DNA of 64,000 nucleotides. Origin: Tenacibaculum sp. (GTDB lineage Bacteria; Bacteroidota; Bacteroidia; Flavobacteriales; Flavobacteriaceae). The stretch's first letter is position 1. Each line of letters begins with the position of its first letter. The notes below the pieces were generated by a model. The model had not been told where the DNA came from. It was given only the letters and a program-made list of their open reading frames with translations, and ran no database searches. The position numbers and the translations under genes were made by a program. Shown one piece after another: positions 53,565 through 63,666 of the stretch. Location of the stretch: the NCBI GenBank assembly GCA_020629275.1, contig JAHDDQ010000002.1, forward strand, positions 1 to 64,000, given 5' to 3'.

Positions 53565-53913
53565 AGAAATCAATAGCTTCAAAATAATTTATTATGGCTT
53601 CTTTCATTAACACACTTTGTTCGCCTGGTTTTAAACTCGGTAACTCAGTTAATGTTTTATAGTGTGGCCAACCTTCGTCATCAAAATAATCAAACTCATA
53701 ATATCCGTAAGGTTCTAATAATTTACAAATGGCAATGTGCATTAAATTTATCTTTTCATCTTTTTTAAATTTACGCTGTCCTTGCCCCAATTCTTGAACA
53801 CCTATTAAGTAAATTACAGCATCAAGATTTAATTCATCTCCTTCTGCAAATTGACTTGATAATGATGAAATTAAAAAATCCCACTTTTCTTTTAAGTTAT
53901 TAACTTTAATCAT
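53557..53913 (-). CDS. Conserved hypothetical protein (118 aa)
   Basis: 118 soluble residues, mainly helical, with a recognisable YLIGVQELGQGQRKFKKDEK segment and a DYFDDEGWPHYKTL segment. It looks like a widespread small flavobacterial protein, but I cannot name a function. It overlaps the convergent SDR gene by 8 bp. Confidence 0.75.
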   Translation of the reverse strand: MIKVNNLKEKWDFLISSLSSQFAEGDELNLDAVIYLIGVQELGQGQRKFKKDEKINLMHIAICKLLEPYGYYEFDYFDDEGWPHYKTLTELPSLKPGEQSVLMKEAIINYFEAIDFFK

Positions 53914-53978
53914 TCGTTTATTAATTGAAAAAGCAAAGATACAAACGAGTTAATTATATTTGTTTAAATTTTTTGAAT

Positions 53979-54509
53979 ATGAATACTTTCGATATTATCA
54001 TAGCTGCGTTATTACTTTTTGGCTTTGTAAGAGGTTTACTAAAAGGTCTTTTTGTAGAAATAGCTTCTTTGGTTGCATTAGTCGCTGGTGTTTACGGAGC
54101 TATTCATTTCTCTTATTTTTTAGGAGATTGGTTGAAAGACAGTTTAGATTGGGATGAAAAGTATATAACTTTAATGGCTTTTGCAGGAACATTTGTGGTT
54201 ATTATACTTGTTATAGCATTATTAGGGAAAATTCTTACAAGAATAGCTGACTTTGCTTCACTAGGAATATTGAATAAAATTTTAGGTGGTGTTTTCGGAG
54301 CTTTAAAGATAGGGTTGATTCTAAGTGTTGTCTTTATTTTCTTTGGAAAAATGAATGATACTATTCCTTTTGTAAACCAAGAGAGTTTGAACGAATCTAT
54401 TCTCTATGGTCCAGTTAAGAAAATTGCACCTATGATTTTTCCATCTATTATAAGAGGAGAAGAAAATAATAATCAAGAAGAAAAAGATAATGAGAAACAG
54501 TCAATTTAA
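53979..54509 (+). CDS. CvpA-family membrane protein
   Basis: 176 residues from ATG 53979. I chose this start because a TATATTTG promoter box at 53955-53962 lies inside the longer possible frame (from 53925) and because MNTFDIIIAALLLFGFVRG is the family N-terminus. Four membrane helices follow (LVALVAGVYGAIHFSYF; FAGTFVVIILVIALLGKIL; GALKIGLILSVVFIFF). CvpA proteins affect envelope stress and colicin V production. Confidence 0.85.
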   Translation: MNTFDIIIAALLLFGFVRGLLKGLFVEIASLVALVAGVYGAIHFSYFLGDWLKDSLDWDEKYITLMAFAGTFVVIILVIALLGKILTRIADFASLGILNKILGGVFGALKIGLILSVVFIFFGKMNDTIPFVNQESLNESILYGPVKKIAPMIFPSIIRGEENNNQEEKDNEKQSI

Positions 54510-54535
54510 AGCTATTCTCTATCACACAAAAAAAT

Positions 54536-54570
54536 AAAAGCATCTTGATTTATAAATCAAGATGCTTTTA
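54536..54570. terminator. Bidirectional terminator
   Basis: A perfect 17-bp palindrome without spacer (AAAAGCATCTTGATTTA and its complement) between the cvpA-like and carbonic anhydrase genes. Confidence 0.88.
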
Positions 54571-54592
54571 TTTTAATAACTCTAATAATTGA

Positions 54593-55222
54593 TTATACCA
54601 TAGTTACTTTACCTGTATGTAGAGAGTATACGCCACCAACAATAGAAATTTCACCATTGTCTTCCATTTCTTGTAAAATGTTACTCTTTTCTCTAATTCT
54701 ATCGATAGTTAGTTTTACATTATTTTCTACGGTTTGCGCCACAAATTCTTTATTAGAAGAATCTGTTACACCTTCAACTTGTTCAGAAGATAATTTAACC
54801 GCAGGTATAATATTATCTAACATAGCAGTAATATTTCCTAATTCAACACCGTCACAAGCAGCTTTAACTGCGCCGCAACTTTCATGACCCAATACGAAAA
54901 CTAGCTTACTACCAGCAACAGCACATGAATATTCCATACTTCCTAAAATATCCACGTTTTCAAAATTACCAGCCACTCTAGCTACAAAAATGTCACCAAT
55001 AGTTTGATCAAAAACTAATTCTACAGGTACACGAGAGTCTATACATGATAAAATTACTGCTTTTGGGAATTGGCCTCCAGTAGTTTGCGCTACTAAAGTG
55101 TTAACATCAGAAGCAGTTATATTATTAGCTGCATAACGACTATTCCCTTCTAATAAATCTTGTAACACAGATTTAGGTGTTAAACTTGTTTGTAAATCTT
55201 TGGTTATAGCTGTATTTCTCAT
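54593..55222 (-). CDS. Beta-class carbonic anhydrase
   Basis: 209 residues. Interconverts CO2 and bicarbonate. Zinc ligands in SCIDSRVPVE (Cys, with catalytic Asp-Arg pair) near residue 60 and GHESCGAVKAA (His, Cys) near 116. Encoded 7 bp after a SulP transporter and followed by a terminator; the three genes 54593-58735 look like a bicarbonate uptake and use unit. Confidence 0.92.
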   Translation of the reverse strand: MRNTAITKDLQTSLTPKSVLQDLLEGNSRYAANNITASDVNTLVAQTTGGQFPKAVILSCIDSRVPVELVFDQTIGDIFVARVAGNFENVDILGSMEYSCAVAGSKLVFVLGHESCGAVKAACDGVELGNITAMLDNIIPAVKLSSEQVEGVTDSSNKEFVAQTVENNVKLTIDRIREKSNILQEMEDNGEISIVGGVYSLHTGKVTMV

Positions 55223-55229
55223 TATAATT

Positions 55230-57095
55230 TTATTTGTTTTTAATGGTTTGTTTAACCCACTCTAAACAGTCAGAGAAGGTTTTAAATATGTGTGAATTTG
55301 AGACTAAAGCAGGGATAATGCCAATTTTTTCCATCATGTATTTAGGTTGTTCTAAAACATCAACAAAAAGTACATGGATACCACTTTGTTTCAAATCAAT
55401 TAAAATATCTTCTAAAGCAAATAAACCAGATTGGTCTACATAAGGCATTCTTCCCATTCGTATGATTACTATTTTAGCAGTGTCAGGAATTTGTTTCGCT
55501 AACTGCTGAAAATTACTTGTAGATCCAAAAAATAAAGGTCCATTGATGTGCTTTATAAATACTTCATCAAAAAGTTGTTCAGGAAAATCAACTTCATCTT
55601 CCCAAGCTTTTTCTTCTTCTTCTAACTTTCTAACATCCGATCTTTTAGCGGTTACATCACCAATTTTTTTCATAAAGATTAATGAAGCGATTATCAAACC
55701 GATTCCTACAGCATAAACTAAATCCCAAAATGTAGATAATAAAAGTACCACAAGCATTATAATTACTTCTGAACTCACTCTAAACGGACCTAGTTTTACA
55801 TCTTTAGGTAAGTTTGGAATTGCACGAAGTCCTTTATAATCCATTACGCCAATACCAACAGTTATAAGAACACCAGCTAAAACAGCTGCAGGAATCTTTG
55901 AAGCGATAGGCCCCAAACCTAGTAAGATAATTAATAGCATGGTACCAGCTATCATACCAGAAAGTTTTGTCTTTCCTCCAGATTTTATATTTACAACAGT
56001 TCTTATTGTAGCACCAGCACCTGGAATACCTCCAAATATTGCAGCAATACTATTTCCGATTCCCTGACCAACTAATTCTTTATTAGGTTTATGCTTAGTT
56101 TTTGTCATATTATCTGCAACGACAGAGGTTAATAGTGAATCTATAGCTCCTAAAAGTGCTAGCGTAAACGATGTAAATATGAAAGGTTTAATGCTAGAAA
56201 AGTTAAAGGTTGAGAAAATTTCTAGTTTAGGAACAGGAAAACCACCTGGAATTTCTTCTATAGGACGATAGTTGATATTGAAAACTAGTGCTATTACCGT
56301 CATAACAACCAGTGCAACTAATGTACTAGGAATAGAAGTTGTAATTCTTTTAAACAAATAGATAATCAGAATGGTTCCGAGTGCTAATGCTAATTCAATT
56401 AAACTAATGTTTTTTAAAGCTCTTGGAAGTACTTTAAGTGTTCCCAATACACCAGAAGATTCTTTACCCGCTAATGTTTTTGCTTCTTTTAAAATGCTAG
56501 CATCGGTTATTTCATTAGAACGTTCAATAGTTCCTTGAAAGTTTTCTAAAACTAAAATGCCTTGACCTGCCTCATCTTTTAAAATATTCTGAAGAATAAT
56601 TTCTTGTGCTTTTGGTTTAAAGTTTTCAACATAACTTACATCTTCTTTTGCATAATAACCAATAGAAGGTAAAATTTGAGTTACTAAAATAATTAAACCA
56701 ATAGCAGTCATAAACCCTGAAACAACAGGATACGGAATGTAGCGTATGTATTTACCAAATCCTAAAAGGCCCAAACCGATTTGTAATATACCAGCCAATA
56801 AAAAAATAGTTAGAATGGTAGGTAAAGCTTGTTCTACATTTCCATCATTAGCAGCTATTATTGTTCCTATAACAACCATACTAACTGCTGTCATAGGAGC
56901 TGTTGGTCCAGAAATTTGAGTTGATGTTCCTCCAAAAAGAGAAGCGAAAAATGCTATTAAAATTGCTCCGTATAAACCTGCACTAGGTCCTAAACCAGAA
57001 GAAACTCCAAAAGCTAATGCTAATGGTAAAGCTACTATACCAGCGGTAATACCTCCAAATAAGTCTCCTTTAATATTGGTAAAAAGATGTTTCAT
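55230..57095 (-). CDS. SulP-family anion transporter with STAS domain (1)
   Basis: 621 residues: SulP membrane core (GITAGIVALPLALAFGVSSG; GTSTQISGPTAPMTAVSM; IGNSIAAIFGGIPGAGATIRT) with a ~60-residue insert around residues 150-215, and a C-terminal STAS domain (VIIRMGRMPYVDQSGLFALE). With carbonic anhydrase directly downstream, bicarbonate or carbonate-coupled transport is more likely than sulfate. Confidence 0.9.
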   Translation of the reverse strand: MKHLFTNIKGDLFGGITAGIVALPLALAFGVSSGLGPSAGLYGAILIAFFASLFGGTSTQISGPTAPMTAVSMVVIGTIIAANDGNVEQALPTILTIFLLAGILQIGLGLLGFGKYIRYIPYPVVSGFMTAIGLIILVTQILPSIGYYAKEDVSYVENFKPKAQEIILQNILKDEAGQGILVLENFQGTIERSNEITDASILKEAKTLAGKESSGVLGTLKVLPRALKNISLIELALALGTILIIYLFKRITTSIPSTLVALVVMTVIALVFNINYRPIEEIPGGFPVPKLEIFSTFNFSSIKPFIFTSFTLALLGAIDSLLTSVVADNMTKTKHKPNKELVGQGIGNSIAAIFGGIPGAGATIRTVVNIKSGGKTKLSGMIAGTMLLIILLGLGPIASKIPAAVLAGVLITVGIGVMDYKGLRAIPNLPKDVKLGPFRVSSEVIIMLVVLLLSTFWDLVYAVGIGLIIASLIFMKKIGDVTAKRSDVRKLEEEEKAWEDEVDFPEQLFDEVFIKHINGPLFFGSTSNFQQLAKQIPDTAKIVIIRMGRMPYVDQSGLFALEDILIDLKQSGIHVLFVDVLEQPKYMMEKIGIIPALVSNSHIFKTFSDCLEWVKQTIKNK

Positions 57096-57154
57096 TATAA
57101 GTTAGATTGAAAAATAATAATAATATTTAATAAACTTAAGCCATTTGATAGCAA

Positions 57155-58735
57155 TTAGCTAGCTTTTGGAGTCAATTTAAAAAACTCAATGAAACTATCA
57201 GGGTTTTCAACAACACCGCGTTCAGAATATAGTTTAATGTCTATATTTTTTTCTTTGGCTTTGAATGCGAAATCCTCTAAAATTTCAATAATATCGTTAT
57301 CAAGATAACGTGTTTTTCTTACGTCTAATTCCAAGTATGTACCTTCTGGGAGTCTATCTAATTCTTTTAAAATTGCTCCTTTGTTAAAGAAAGTAACTTC
57401 TTCAGCAAAAGTCATCTTTATTTTATGGTTTCCGTTACTCTTGTCTTCTATGTGTAAAAAGTGAGAGTTTTGATAACTCTTTATCAATATAACAACGATT
57501 CCAACGGCTAACCCTAAGCCAATTCCTACCAATAAGTCAGTAAAAACAATACCAACAACAGTAACAACAAAAGGAATAAATTGTTTCCATCCTAGTTGGT
57601 ACATCTTTTTGAATAATGCTGGTTTAGCCAATTTAAATCCAACAACTAATAATATAGCTGCAAGTACAGATAATGGAATTTTATTTAAAAGGCCTGGTAT
57701 AAGAATTACAGAGATTAAAAGAAGAAAACCATGAATAATAGCTGACATTTTACTTTTACCGCCTGATTGAATATTTGCAGAACTTCTAACGATTACTTGT
57801 GTTATTGGTAACCCTCCAATAAGACCAGAAATAATATTACCAGTTCCCTGAGCTAATAGCTCACGGTTTGTAGGCGTAACATTTTTGTCTGGATCTAATT
57901 TATCTGTAGCTTCAACACATAACAATGTCTCTAAACTAGCGACTAATGCAATTGTAAATCCAACAATCCATATTTCAGGGTTTGTAATGGCAGCAAAATT
58001 AGGAAACTTAAACTGACCTAAGAAAGAATCTAGTGTGTCAGGTACTGGAACACTAACCAAGTGCGAAGCTTTAATTCCTAAAGATTCATTTCCTTGTGTG
58101 ATTAAATAAAAGATAATACCTACAGCAACAGCAACCAAAGGCCCTTGTATAAGCTGAAAAATTTTTGCTTTTTTAGAAAGAACTTTTTCCCATAAAATAA
58201 GAATTCCCAAACCTAATACACCTACAATTGTTGACCCTAAGCTTATAAAATTGACAGATTTGAATATCTCTGAAAATGTATTTTCACCATCGATTTGAGC
58301 AAAAGCAAAATCACCTTCAGGATCGGCATCATACCCAAAAAAGTGAGGTATTTGTTTTAGAATTATAATAATTCCTATACCTGTGAGCATTCCTTTTATT
58401 ACAGAAGAAGGAAAGTAATAACCAATGATTCCAGCCTTTAAAAAACCAAAAATTAATTGAATAATTCCACCTAAAACAACAGCAACTAAAAAGTTTTGAT
58501 AACCTCCAAGTGTTCCTATGGCAGTTAATACTATAGCTGCTAAACCAGCTGCAGGACCACTTACTCCTATTTTTGAACCACTTAAACCTCCAACTACAAT
58601 TCCTCCAATAATCCCTGCGATTAAACCAGAGAATAATGGCGCACCACTCGCCAATGCAATACCTAAACATAGAGGTAATGCTACAAAAAATACCACTATA
58701 CTAGCGGGTAAATCACTTTTAATTGTTTTAAACAT
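57155..58735 (-). CDS. SulP-family anion transporter with STAS domain (2)
   Basis: 526 residues: compact SulP core (SIVVFFVALPLCLGIALASG; GSKIGVSGPAAGLAAIVL; GNIISGLIGGLPITQVIVRS) and a short STAS domain (LELDVRKTRYLDNDIIEIL). Only 59 bp separate it from the first transporter gene. The paralogues differ in length and linker, so they probably have different affinity or substrate. Confidence 0.9.
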   Translation of the reverse strand: MFKTIKSDLPASIVVFFVALPLCLGIALASGAPLFSGLIAGIIGGIVVGGLSGSKIGVSGPAAGLAAIVLTAIGTLGGYQNFLVAVVLGGIIQLIFGFLKAGIIGYYFPSSVIKGMLTGIGIIIILKQIPHFFGYDADPEGDFAFAQIDGENTFSEIFKSVNFISLGSTIVGVLGLGILILWEKVLSKKAKIFQLIQGPLVAVAVGIIFYLITQGNESLGIKASHLVSVPVPDTLDSFLGQFKFPNFAAITNPEIWIVGFTIALVASLETLLCVEATDKLDPDKNVTPTNRELLAQGTGNIISGLIGGLPITQVIVRSSANIQSGGKSKMSAIIHGFLLLISVILIPGLLNKIPLSVLAAILLVVGFKLAKPALFKKMYQLGWKQFIPFVVTVVGIVFTDLLVGIGLGLAVGIVVILIKSYQNSHFLHIEDKSNGNHKIKMTFAEEVTFFNKGAILKELDRLPEGTYLELDVRKTRYLDNDIIEILEDFAFKAKEKNIDIKLYSERGVVENPDSFIEFFKLTPKAS

Positions 58736-58789
58736 GTAAAATAATACTTTAATTAGCCTTTGAGAAATGCTAATACGTTAAACTTAATT

Positions 58790-59113
58790 TTAAATAAACG
58801 ATAGTGTTAAACTCAAGTATTTTGGTGGTGGAGACTCTAATTTTTTATGAACAGATGCATATTCTTTTGAAAGATAAACTACTTCTTGTACATTTTCAGA
58901 AATACTATGTATAGTTCTTAGGGTATTCGTATGAAGAAGTTTGATTTCTAGGTTTTTTGTAGTCTCGGTTTCCTCACCTTCCATGTCTTCTTCAATATCA
59001 TTGATCGTTAATGATATATCACACTTGTTTTCAGTTAGACTAAAATAGGTGGGAAGGATAATAGCTGAAAGCAATACAGCTATTAATGAATATGTATAAA
59101 TATTCTTAATCAT
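58790..59113 (-). CDS. Small exported or membrane-anchored protein, unknown
   Basis: About 107 residues from the ATG at 59113, which opens a signal/anchor helix (YTYSLIAVLLSAIILPTYF). The longer frame from TTG adds only nine residues. The remainder is acidic in its first part (NDIEEDMEGEETETTKN). Sits between the SulP and bat groups and belongs clearly to neither. Confidence 0.5.
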   Translation of the reverse strand: MIKNIYTYSLIAVLLSAIILPTYFSLTENKCDISLTINDIEEDMEGEETETTKNLEIKLLHTNTLRTIHSISENVQEVVYLSKEYASVHKKLESPPPKYLSLTLSFI

Positions 59114-59169
59114 ACAAAAAAATGAATCGTAAATATACAATAACTGAATGTTGGTTTTGCTAAAAATAA

Positions 59170-59931
59170 CTAAAAATCATTTAATAGCTGTATTTCATTT
59201 GTGTGTAACCAACCTATTTTTCCATCTATTAAACGTATTTTATTCCAGTTGTCGACCTTATCAAGAACAAAAACCTTAGTGCCTTCGTGTAAAACGAATG
59301 CTTCATCAGCTCTTTTAGTTGGTTCGTTTTTTACTGAAACTTCTTCTGTAAAAACGATAGCTTCAATTGTTTTTAAGCTACTATTATACTGTTGAAAGCT
59401 AACAATAACACTTAATAATAAAAGAATTAATGATATTGAACTAGTTGTGAAAAAGAGTCTTTTTTTAAGAGGAGTTTTTGAAAAGTAGTACATTAAAAAT
59501 AACATAGCTGTTATAAATGAAAAGACAATACTAAATATAGCCCATCCATTGTAGGTAAATTTGGTAAGGAAACGATCGTTGAATTTTTGAAATACAGATT
59601 TAGGCAATTCTTCAATTCGATCTAAAGCAAGTCTTTTAGCAAAAATTAAATTATTTTTAGCATCTTCATTTAGAGGATCTAATTTTAATGCTTTTTCATA
59701 ATTATAAATGCTGGGTGCTACGCTATTTAATTTATAATAGCAATTTCCTAGGTTGTAGAATAACTCTGAAGATACTGATCCTGTCGCTACAATATCTTCA
59801 TAGCGTTTTATGGCTTCTTTGTAAGATCCAGCTTTGTATAATGAATTTGCTTCTTTAAATAATTCTTCAGAATCTTGAGCATATATAGTGCTCGAAACAC
59901 ATACAAGTAAATAAAATATATATTTTATCAT
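59170..59931 (-). CDS. batE: Aerotolerance protein BatE-like (TPR + SH3)
   Basis: 253 residues: signal peptide, TPR repeats (FKEANSLYKAGSYKEAIKRY; ELFYNLGNCYYKLNSVAPSI), two membrane helices (about 130-175) and a C-terminal SH3-like domain ending in GKIGWLHTNEIQLL. Last gene of the bat operon, overlapping batD by 4 bp. Confidence 0.85.
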   Translation of the reverse strand: MIKYIFYLLVCVSSTIYAQDSEELFKEANSLYKAGSYKEAIKRYEDIVATGSVSSELFYNLGNCYYKLNSVAPSIYNYEKALKLDPLNEDAKNNLIFAKRLALDRIEELPKSVFQKFNDRFLTKFTYNGWAIFSIVFSFITAMLFLMYYFSKTPLKKRLFFTTSSISLILLLLSVIVSFQQYNSSLKTIEAIVFTEEVSVKNEPTKRADEAFVLHEGTKVFVLDKVDNWNKIRLIDGKIGWLHTNEIQLLNDF

Positions 59932-61700
59932 AATTGTTTGTCTAGTAACGTTATAATTTGCTTTGCCTTTTCGTACTCTTCATTCATTTGCACATTTGTT
60001 ATTGGTGTATATCGTGCAAAATCACAATCATTTAAAACTTCAATGAAGCTAGATATTGTTGCGTTGTCAACATTTTTACTCTGAAGTAATTCAGTGATTT
60101 TTTCTCGACTAATCTCAGAAGTTTCTACTCCTAGCTTGGCTTTAAGGTAATTATGTAGTGCTTGTTCTAAAGCTTCATAAAACTGCTCTTTATTACCTAG
60201 TTGTTTTTGAGCTTTAGATAAGTACTTCTTGGCTAATTTATCTGCTTTTCTTTGTTTATTCCCTAAAATATCAGCATTTTTCTCTTCATTCTTTTTATTG
60301 ATTAGTATAACAACAGGAATAGCGATTAAGGGAATGAATAATAAAATATAAAATAAAGTAGAGGTAAAGAAGTCGGTATTCTTTTGTGATGAAAAAGAAG
60401 TAGAGGTTTGTATATATCTAAAATCGTTTCCACTAGTTTGGACCTCTTGCTTTTCTATAACTGTAGTAGTATTTAACTCCTTACCTTCAAGGACATCTAC
60501 AAAGATTTCATCAGTAGTAATGGTGTGATATTTTTCATCTTTAGGGTTAAAGTATGAGAATTCTGTTTTTGGAATTTTATATTTTCCTTTGTATTCAGGA
60601 ACTATGGTATAGGTATCGGTAACAGAACCTGTTAGTCCAGATGAGGTTATGCTAACTTTTTCTTTTCGTTCTGGTTGGTATACTTCTAACTCTTTAGGTG
60701 TTTCAATAGTTGGAAGTTCGAATAACTTTAAATTCCCTTTACCTTTTACTGTTATTTTAAGCTGTGAAGATTCATTTGCTTTCAAGCTATTTTTACTTGC
60801 ATTAAGACTGTATTTAAAATCACCAACAGCTCCTGTAAAACTTTCAGGTTTATCTTGGATTGGTAAATTTTGAGCCATAATTGTTTTTCGAGCTGAAGTA
60901 TATTCTTTTCGAACTTGGCGAGTAATAGCATTTCCAAAGAAATCGCCCCTACCAGTAGGAACAGCAACTACAATATCCATTTTCATAGGATCGATTGTTA
61001 ATTTTCCAGATTTGGTTGGGATTAATAAAGCTTTATGTAATACAGCATACCTATATTGCTCACCGTTATACATTGCTGTTTTTACTTGTGAACCATTTCT
61101 CTTTATTTCTTGATTCCAAAAGCCACTGTATTGAGGAGATTCAGTAATAGCATTATCATAAATTCCCACGTTATTACTAAAATATAAACGATACTCTACA
61201 TAAATACCTTCACCTACATAAGGTTGGTATTCTGAGACTTCAGCAACTAAATGAATATTCTGTTCAGCAATATAGTCTGGGTCATTTGGGTTTTTAGGTA
61301 CAGCAACAGCACTAGTTACAATGATTTTTATGGGGTCAGATTTTATAGTTTCTCCATCAATTTCGATCTTCGCTGAAGGAATGCTAAATTCTCCTTTTCT
61401 TTTTGGCTTTATGATGTACGTATAGGATTGAGAAAAACTTACTTTACCATTAACCCAAGATTGACTTACAGATTGACTTGGACCACCAACAATTTTAAAA
61501 TTCTTAAAATTAGGAGGAGTAAAATGATCGCCTCCCTGTTTATTAATTGCAAATTCTATACGTAAACGTTGGTTTAACCCAAGTTTGTTTTTACTCACAG
61601 TAGCTGATAATTTAGCTTCTTGAGCAAAAATAGAACTAGAAATAAGGGCTATAAGAATAGTAATATAATACTTCACCTGTTGATTACATTTATTAAACAA
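59928..61700 (-). CDS. batD: Aerotolerance protein BatD
   Basis: 590 residues: signal peptide (ITILIALISSSIFAQ), several immunoglobulin-like beta domains (LSATVSKNKLGLNQRLRIEF; VSQSWVNGKVSFSQSYTYII) and one membrane helix near residue 450 (STLFYILLFIPLIAIPVVIL) followed by a cytoplasmic helical tail. Family length. Operon order batA-B-C-D-E on the minus strand. Confidence 0.9.
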   Translation of the reverse strand: MFNKCNQQVKYYITILIALISSSIFAQEAKLSATVSKNKLGLNQRLRIEFAINKQGGDHFTPPNFKNFKIVGGPSQSVSQSWVNGKVSFSQSYTYIIKPKRKGEFSIPSAKIEIDGETIKSDPIKIIVTSAVAVPKNPNDPDYIAEQNIHLVAEVSEYQPYVGEGIYVEYRLYFSNNVGIYDNAITESPQYSGFWNQEIKRNGSQVKTAMYNGEQYRYAVLHKALLIPTKSGKLTIDPMKMDIVVAVPTGRGDFFGNAITRQVRKEYTSARKTIMAQNLPIQDKPESFTGAVGDFKYSLNASKNSLKANESSQLKITVKGKGNLKLFELPTIETPKELEVYQPERKEKVSITSSGLTGSVTDTYTIVPEYKGKYKIPKTEFSYFNPKDEKYHTITTDEIFVDVLEGKELNTTTVIEKQEVQTSGNDFRYIQTSTSFSSQKNTDFFTSTLFYILLFIPLIAIPVVILINKKNEEKNADILGNKQRKADKLAKKYLSKAQKQLGNKEQFYEALEQALHNYLKAKLGVETSEISREKITELLQSKNVDNATISSFIEVLNDCDFARYTPITNVQMNEEYEKAKQIITLLDKQL

Positions 61701-61781
61701 AAACGAGCAAAAATAACTAATTTTTTTATTGTTAAAATTAATTGAATTTCAAGAGTTGTAGTCTTAATATTTTATTAATTC

Positions 61782-62594
61782 TTACCAATCCTTTTCTTGT
61801 TTTATTTTTTTGCCTTTCGATTTTTTAACATTCATTTTCTTTTGTGTTTTCTTTTCCTCGTTATTTAAATTTTCTAATAACTGTTTCATTTGCTGAGGAG
61901 TCATCTTACCTGGTTGAGGTTTAGGCTTCTGGTTTTTATCCTTATCTTGTTTGTTTTGCTGTTTTTTATCTTGATCTTTTTTGTCTTTAGGATCTTTATC
62001 ATTGTCTTTTCTATCTTTGTCGTCGCCTTTTTTATTATCTTTCTTCTGTTCGTCTTTTTTATCTTTTTCCTTGTCCTTATCTTTATTTTTTTGATTCTTC
62101 TTATCTTTATCCTTATCGTTTTTCTTATTTTGTTGCTGCTTTTTTAATTCTTTTTGTGCAGCTGCAAGATTGTAACGAGTTTCATCGTCTCCAGGATTAT
62201 TACGCAGTGCATTTTTATAAGCATCAACGGCTTGTTGATATTGTTTCTGCTCCATCATAGCATTTCCTATGTTATGATAAGCTTCTGCCTTTTCAATTTT
62301 ATCAGTAGCAGTTTTAGTAGTTAGTTCATATTGAGAAACTGCTTCTTTATAATTCTTGTTCTGATATAATGCATTTCCAAAGTTATAGCTAGCTTTATCG
62401 TAAGAACTATTCTTGCCTAAAGCTTTTCTGTAAGATATTGAAGCCTCATCAAACTTTTCTTTATTATATAATTTATTTCCTTCTCTTAATAAAGAACGGG
62501 CTTCTCTTTGTAATTTTATAGTGTCTTGTTGTGCTGAAATTTTTATTGAAAAAAATACGAGTACAATTGCTACAAGTTCTACTGTTGTTTTCAT
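61782..62594 (-). CDS. batC: Aerotolerance protein BatC-like (TPR with Lys/Asp-rich tail)
   Basis: 270 residues: signal peptide (TVELVAIVLVFFSIKISAQ), three or four TPR repeats (FDEASISYRKALGKNSSYD; YHNIGNAMMEQKQYQQAVDA), then about 100 residues almost entirely K, D, Q and N, and a short conserved end. One bp after batB. The low-complexity tail is common in flavobacterial BatC. Confidence 0.87.
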   Translation of the reverse strand: MKTTVELVAIVLVFFSIKISAQQDTIKLQREARSLLREGNKLYNKEKFDEASISYRKALGKNSSYDKASYNFGNALYQNKNYKEAVSQYELTTKTATDKIEKAEAYHNIGNAMMEQKQYQQAVDAYKNALRNNPGDDETRYNLAAAQKELKKQQQNKKNDKDKDKKNQKNKDKDKEKDKKDEQKKDNKKGDDKDRKDNDKDPKDKKDQDKKQQNKQDKDKNQKPKPQPGKMTPQQMKQLLENLNNEEKKTQKKMNVKKSKGKKIKQEKDW

Positions 62595-62595
62595 T

Positions 62596-63636
62596 CTAAT
62601 CTTTTTTTTCGTTAAATAAATCTACTTTCTTTAACCATTTTGTTTTTCTTTCGAAGAAGAAAATATCAATCAAAAGGAACAAAAAACCGATACCAACAAG
62701 CCATTGGAATTGATCTTTATAGTCAGAGAATTGTTTGGTTTCAAATTCACTCTTTTGAGCATTCGTTATTACCTTTTCTATAGCTTCAACAGGTACTTCA
62801 GTTTTGTTACCATCAATATAATCTCCGTTTGCAGCGTTAGCAATACCTAATAAAATATCTGGTTTACGCTGTGTAATTACGGTTTCTCCTTTTCTATCTT
62901 TTTTATAACCAATAAGTCCGCCATTTAACTGTATTGGAATAGGACCTCCTTTTTCGGTACCAACACCAATAGTATATACTTTCACACCTTCATTAGCTAT
63001 GTTCTGAGCTATTTGTTTTGTTTCTTCTTGATGGTCTTCACCGTCAGAAATAATGATAAGAAATTTATTGGTCTGTTCTTCTTTATTATAATAAGATTTA
63101 GTCAAATTTAAAGCTTCATTTATAGCTGTTCCTTGACTAGAAACCATATCTGGATTCGCATTTTGCAAGAACATTTTAGCAGCAGCATGATCTGTTGTAA
63201 TTGGTAATAAAGGGTAAGCATTACCCGCGTAAATTATAATACCAACTCTATCGCTTCCTAATTTATCAATGATTTTTGAAATGATTTGCTTTGATTTTTC
63301 TAATCTATTTGGTGCTATATCTTTAGCTAGCATGCTTTTAGAAACATCTAATGCGAATATTACGTCAACACCTTCTCTTTTTACAGTTTGAAGCTTTGTT
63401 CCCATTTTCGGATTAGCTAGGGAGACGATTAAAAAAGACAGTCCAAAGATTAAAAACAAAAGCTTTAATACTGGCTTAAACGTAGATACATTAGGGGCTA
63501 GTTTTAATAACAATTCTTGGGTAATGAATTTTTTTTGTATTCTTTTCTTCCACCATAAAACCAAAAGAAATATTACAACTAATACAGGTATAATTGCAAA
63601 AAAGTAAAAATATATTGGTTCTTCAAATTTGTACAT
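62596..63636 (-). CDS. batB: Aerotolerance protein BatB (VWA domain)
   Basis: 346 residues: two N-terminal membrane helices, a von Willebrand A domain with MIDAS motif FALDVSKSM near residue 91 and IIISDGEDHQEET, and a C-terminal helix (WLVGIGFLFLLIDIFFF). Pairs with BatA in the Bat complex. Confidence 0.92.
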   Translation of the reverse strand: MYKFEEPIYFYFFAIIPVLVVIFLLVLWWKKRIQKKFITQELLLKLAPNVSTFKPVLKLLFLIFGLSFLIVSLANPKMGTKLQTVKREGVDVIFALDVSKSMLAKDIAPNRLEKSKQIISKIIDKLGSDRVGIIIYAGNAYPLLPITTDHAAAKMFLQNANPDMVSSQGTAINEALNLTKSYYNKEEQTNKFLIIISDGEDHQEETKQIAQNIANEGVKVYTIGVGTEKGGPIPIQLNGGLIGYKKDRKGETVITQRKPDILLGIANAANGDYIDGNKTEVPVEAIEKVITNAQKSEFETKQFSDYKDQFQWLVGIGFLFLLIDIFFFERKTKWLKKVDLFNEKKD

Positions 63637-63666
63637 AATCTGTTAAGCGGTATAAGTATTTATTCG

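Noticed and set aside
58329-58670. 113-codon minus-strand ORF inside the second SulP gene
   Set aside because: Different frame of a clear SulP membrane core; Trp/Cys/Arg-rich shadow translation.
61890-62147. 85-codon plus-strand ORF rich in Phe/Ile/Leu
   Set aside because: Antisense shadow of the Lys/Asp-rich tail of BatC.
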